From assembly GCA_017652345.1 (NCBI GenBank), contig JAGCBE010000176.1:1-5911 (forward strand): a stretch of DNA of 5,911 bases, in the 5' to 3' direction. Positions 5,851-5,911 of the stretch are shown here, in pieces (within the stretch, counting starts at the first letter, position 1; every line of letters starts with the position of its first letter). Made by a program: the position numbers and the translations under genes. Below the pieces are notes generated by a model, which made no database searches, had not been told where the DNA came from, and saw nothing but the letters and a program-made list of their open reading frames with translations. The DNA is from Methanobrevibacter sp. (GTDB lineage: Archaea; Methanobacteriota; Methanobacteria; Methanobacteriales; Methanobacteriaceae).

Positions 5851-5911
5851 TTATAGTGCTTTAGCCTCAACAGATATGGTTTCTACTCCATCTTGCTCAT
5901 ATATGTGCCAT
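5851..5911 (-). CDS. C-terminal end of an unidentified convergent gene (partial)
   Basis: On the minus strand the last 19 codons of an open frame enter from the right edge and end at TAA (5853-5851); the visible residues end in V-E-T-I-S-V-E-A-K-A-L. The fragment has protein-like composition, and a convergent gene explains the two-way terminator layout before it. Too short to identify. The other minus frames hit stops within a few codons, which supports this one. The start lies outside the window. Confidence 0.45.
   Translation of the reverse strand, partial: WHIYEQDGVETISVEAKAL

Overview
The window looks like part of a phage genome, or a phage-like mobile replicon, from a Bacteroidota host (Bacteroides/Prevotella-type). 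The DNA is very AT-rich and genes are short and tightly packed. No start codon has a clear Shine-Dalgarno sequence; the leaders are A/T-rich. One good match to the Bacteroidota -7 promoter box (TAnnTTTG) is present. A phage-type amidase sits beside a replication gene. The host assignment is inferred from these signs, not from a database match.

Layout. Positions 1-942 carry a leftward (minus-strand) set: a Zn-binding amidase/endolysin (322-942), a 40-residue ORF translationally coupled to it by an ATGA overlap (203-325), 127 bases of AT-rich DNA in which I see no gene (76-202), and the start of a Cys-rich small phage protein that runs off the left edge (1-75). Positions 943-1075 are a divergent AT-rich control region with a 12-bp perfect palindrome next to the amidase start and a rightward promoter near 1038-1045. 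Rightward transcription then crosses a leader (about 1052-1213) with two tiny ORFs and a GC-rich hairpin that could form a pseudoknot. It continues into a 36-codon ORF (1214-1324), an unrecognised 214-aa protein (1328-1972) and a 1206-aa replication protein (1985-5605). After that comes an exact 100-bp tandem duplication (5601-5800), each copy holding a 23-bp perfect inverted repeat. The window ends with the C-terminal end of a convergent minus-strand gene (5851-5911).

How it may work. The 1206-aa protein joins three parts in one chain: an archaeo-eukaryotic-type primase core of the BT4734/VirE-N kind, a superfamily 2 helicase resembling herpesvirus UL9 origin-binding helicases, and a C-terminal helix-turn-helix. 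It could supply origin recognition, unwinding and priming for the element. The two upstream ORFs share its presumed operon, so they are candidates for replication accessory or early proteins. The amidase group would act in lysis. The duplicated palindrome between convergent genes is best read as a tandem two-way terminator, with a replication or recombination site as the alternative. I recognise no transposase, integrase, tRNA, rRNA or CRISPR array here.
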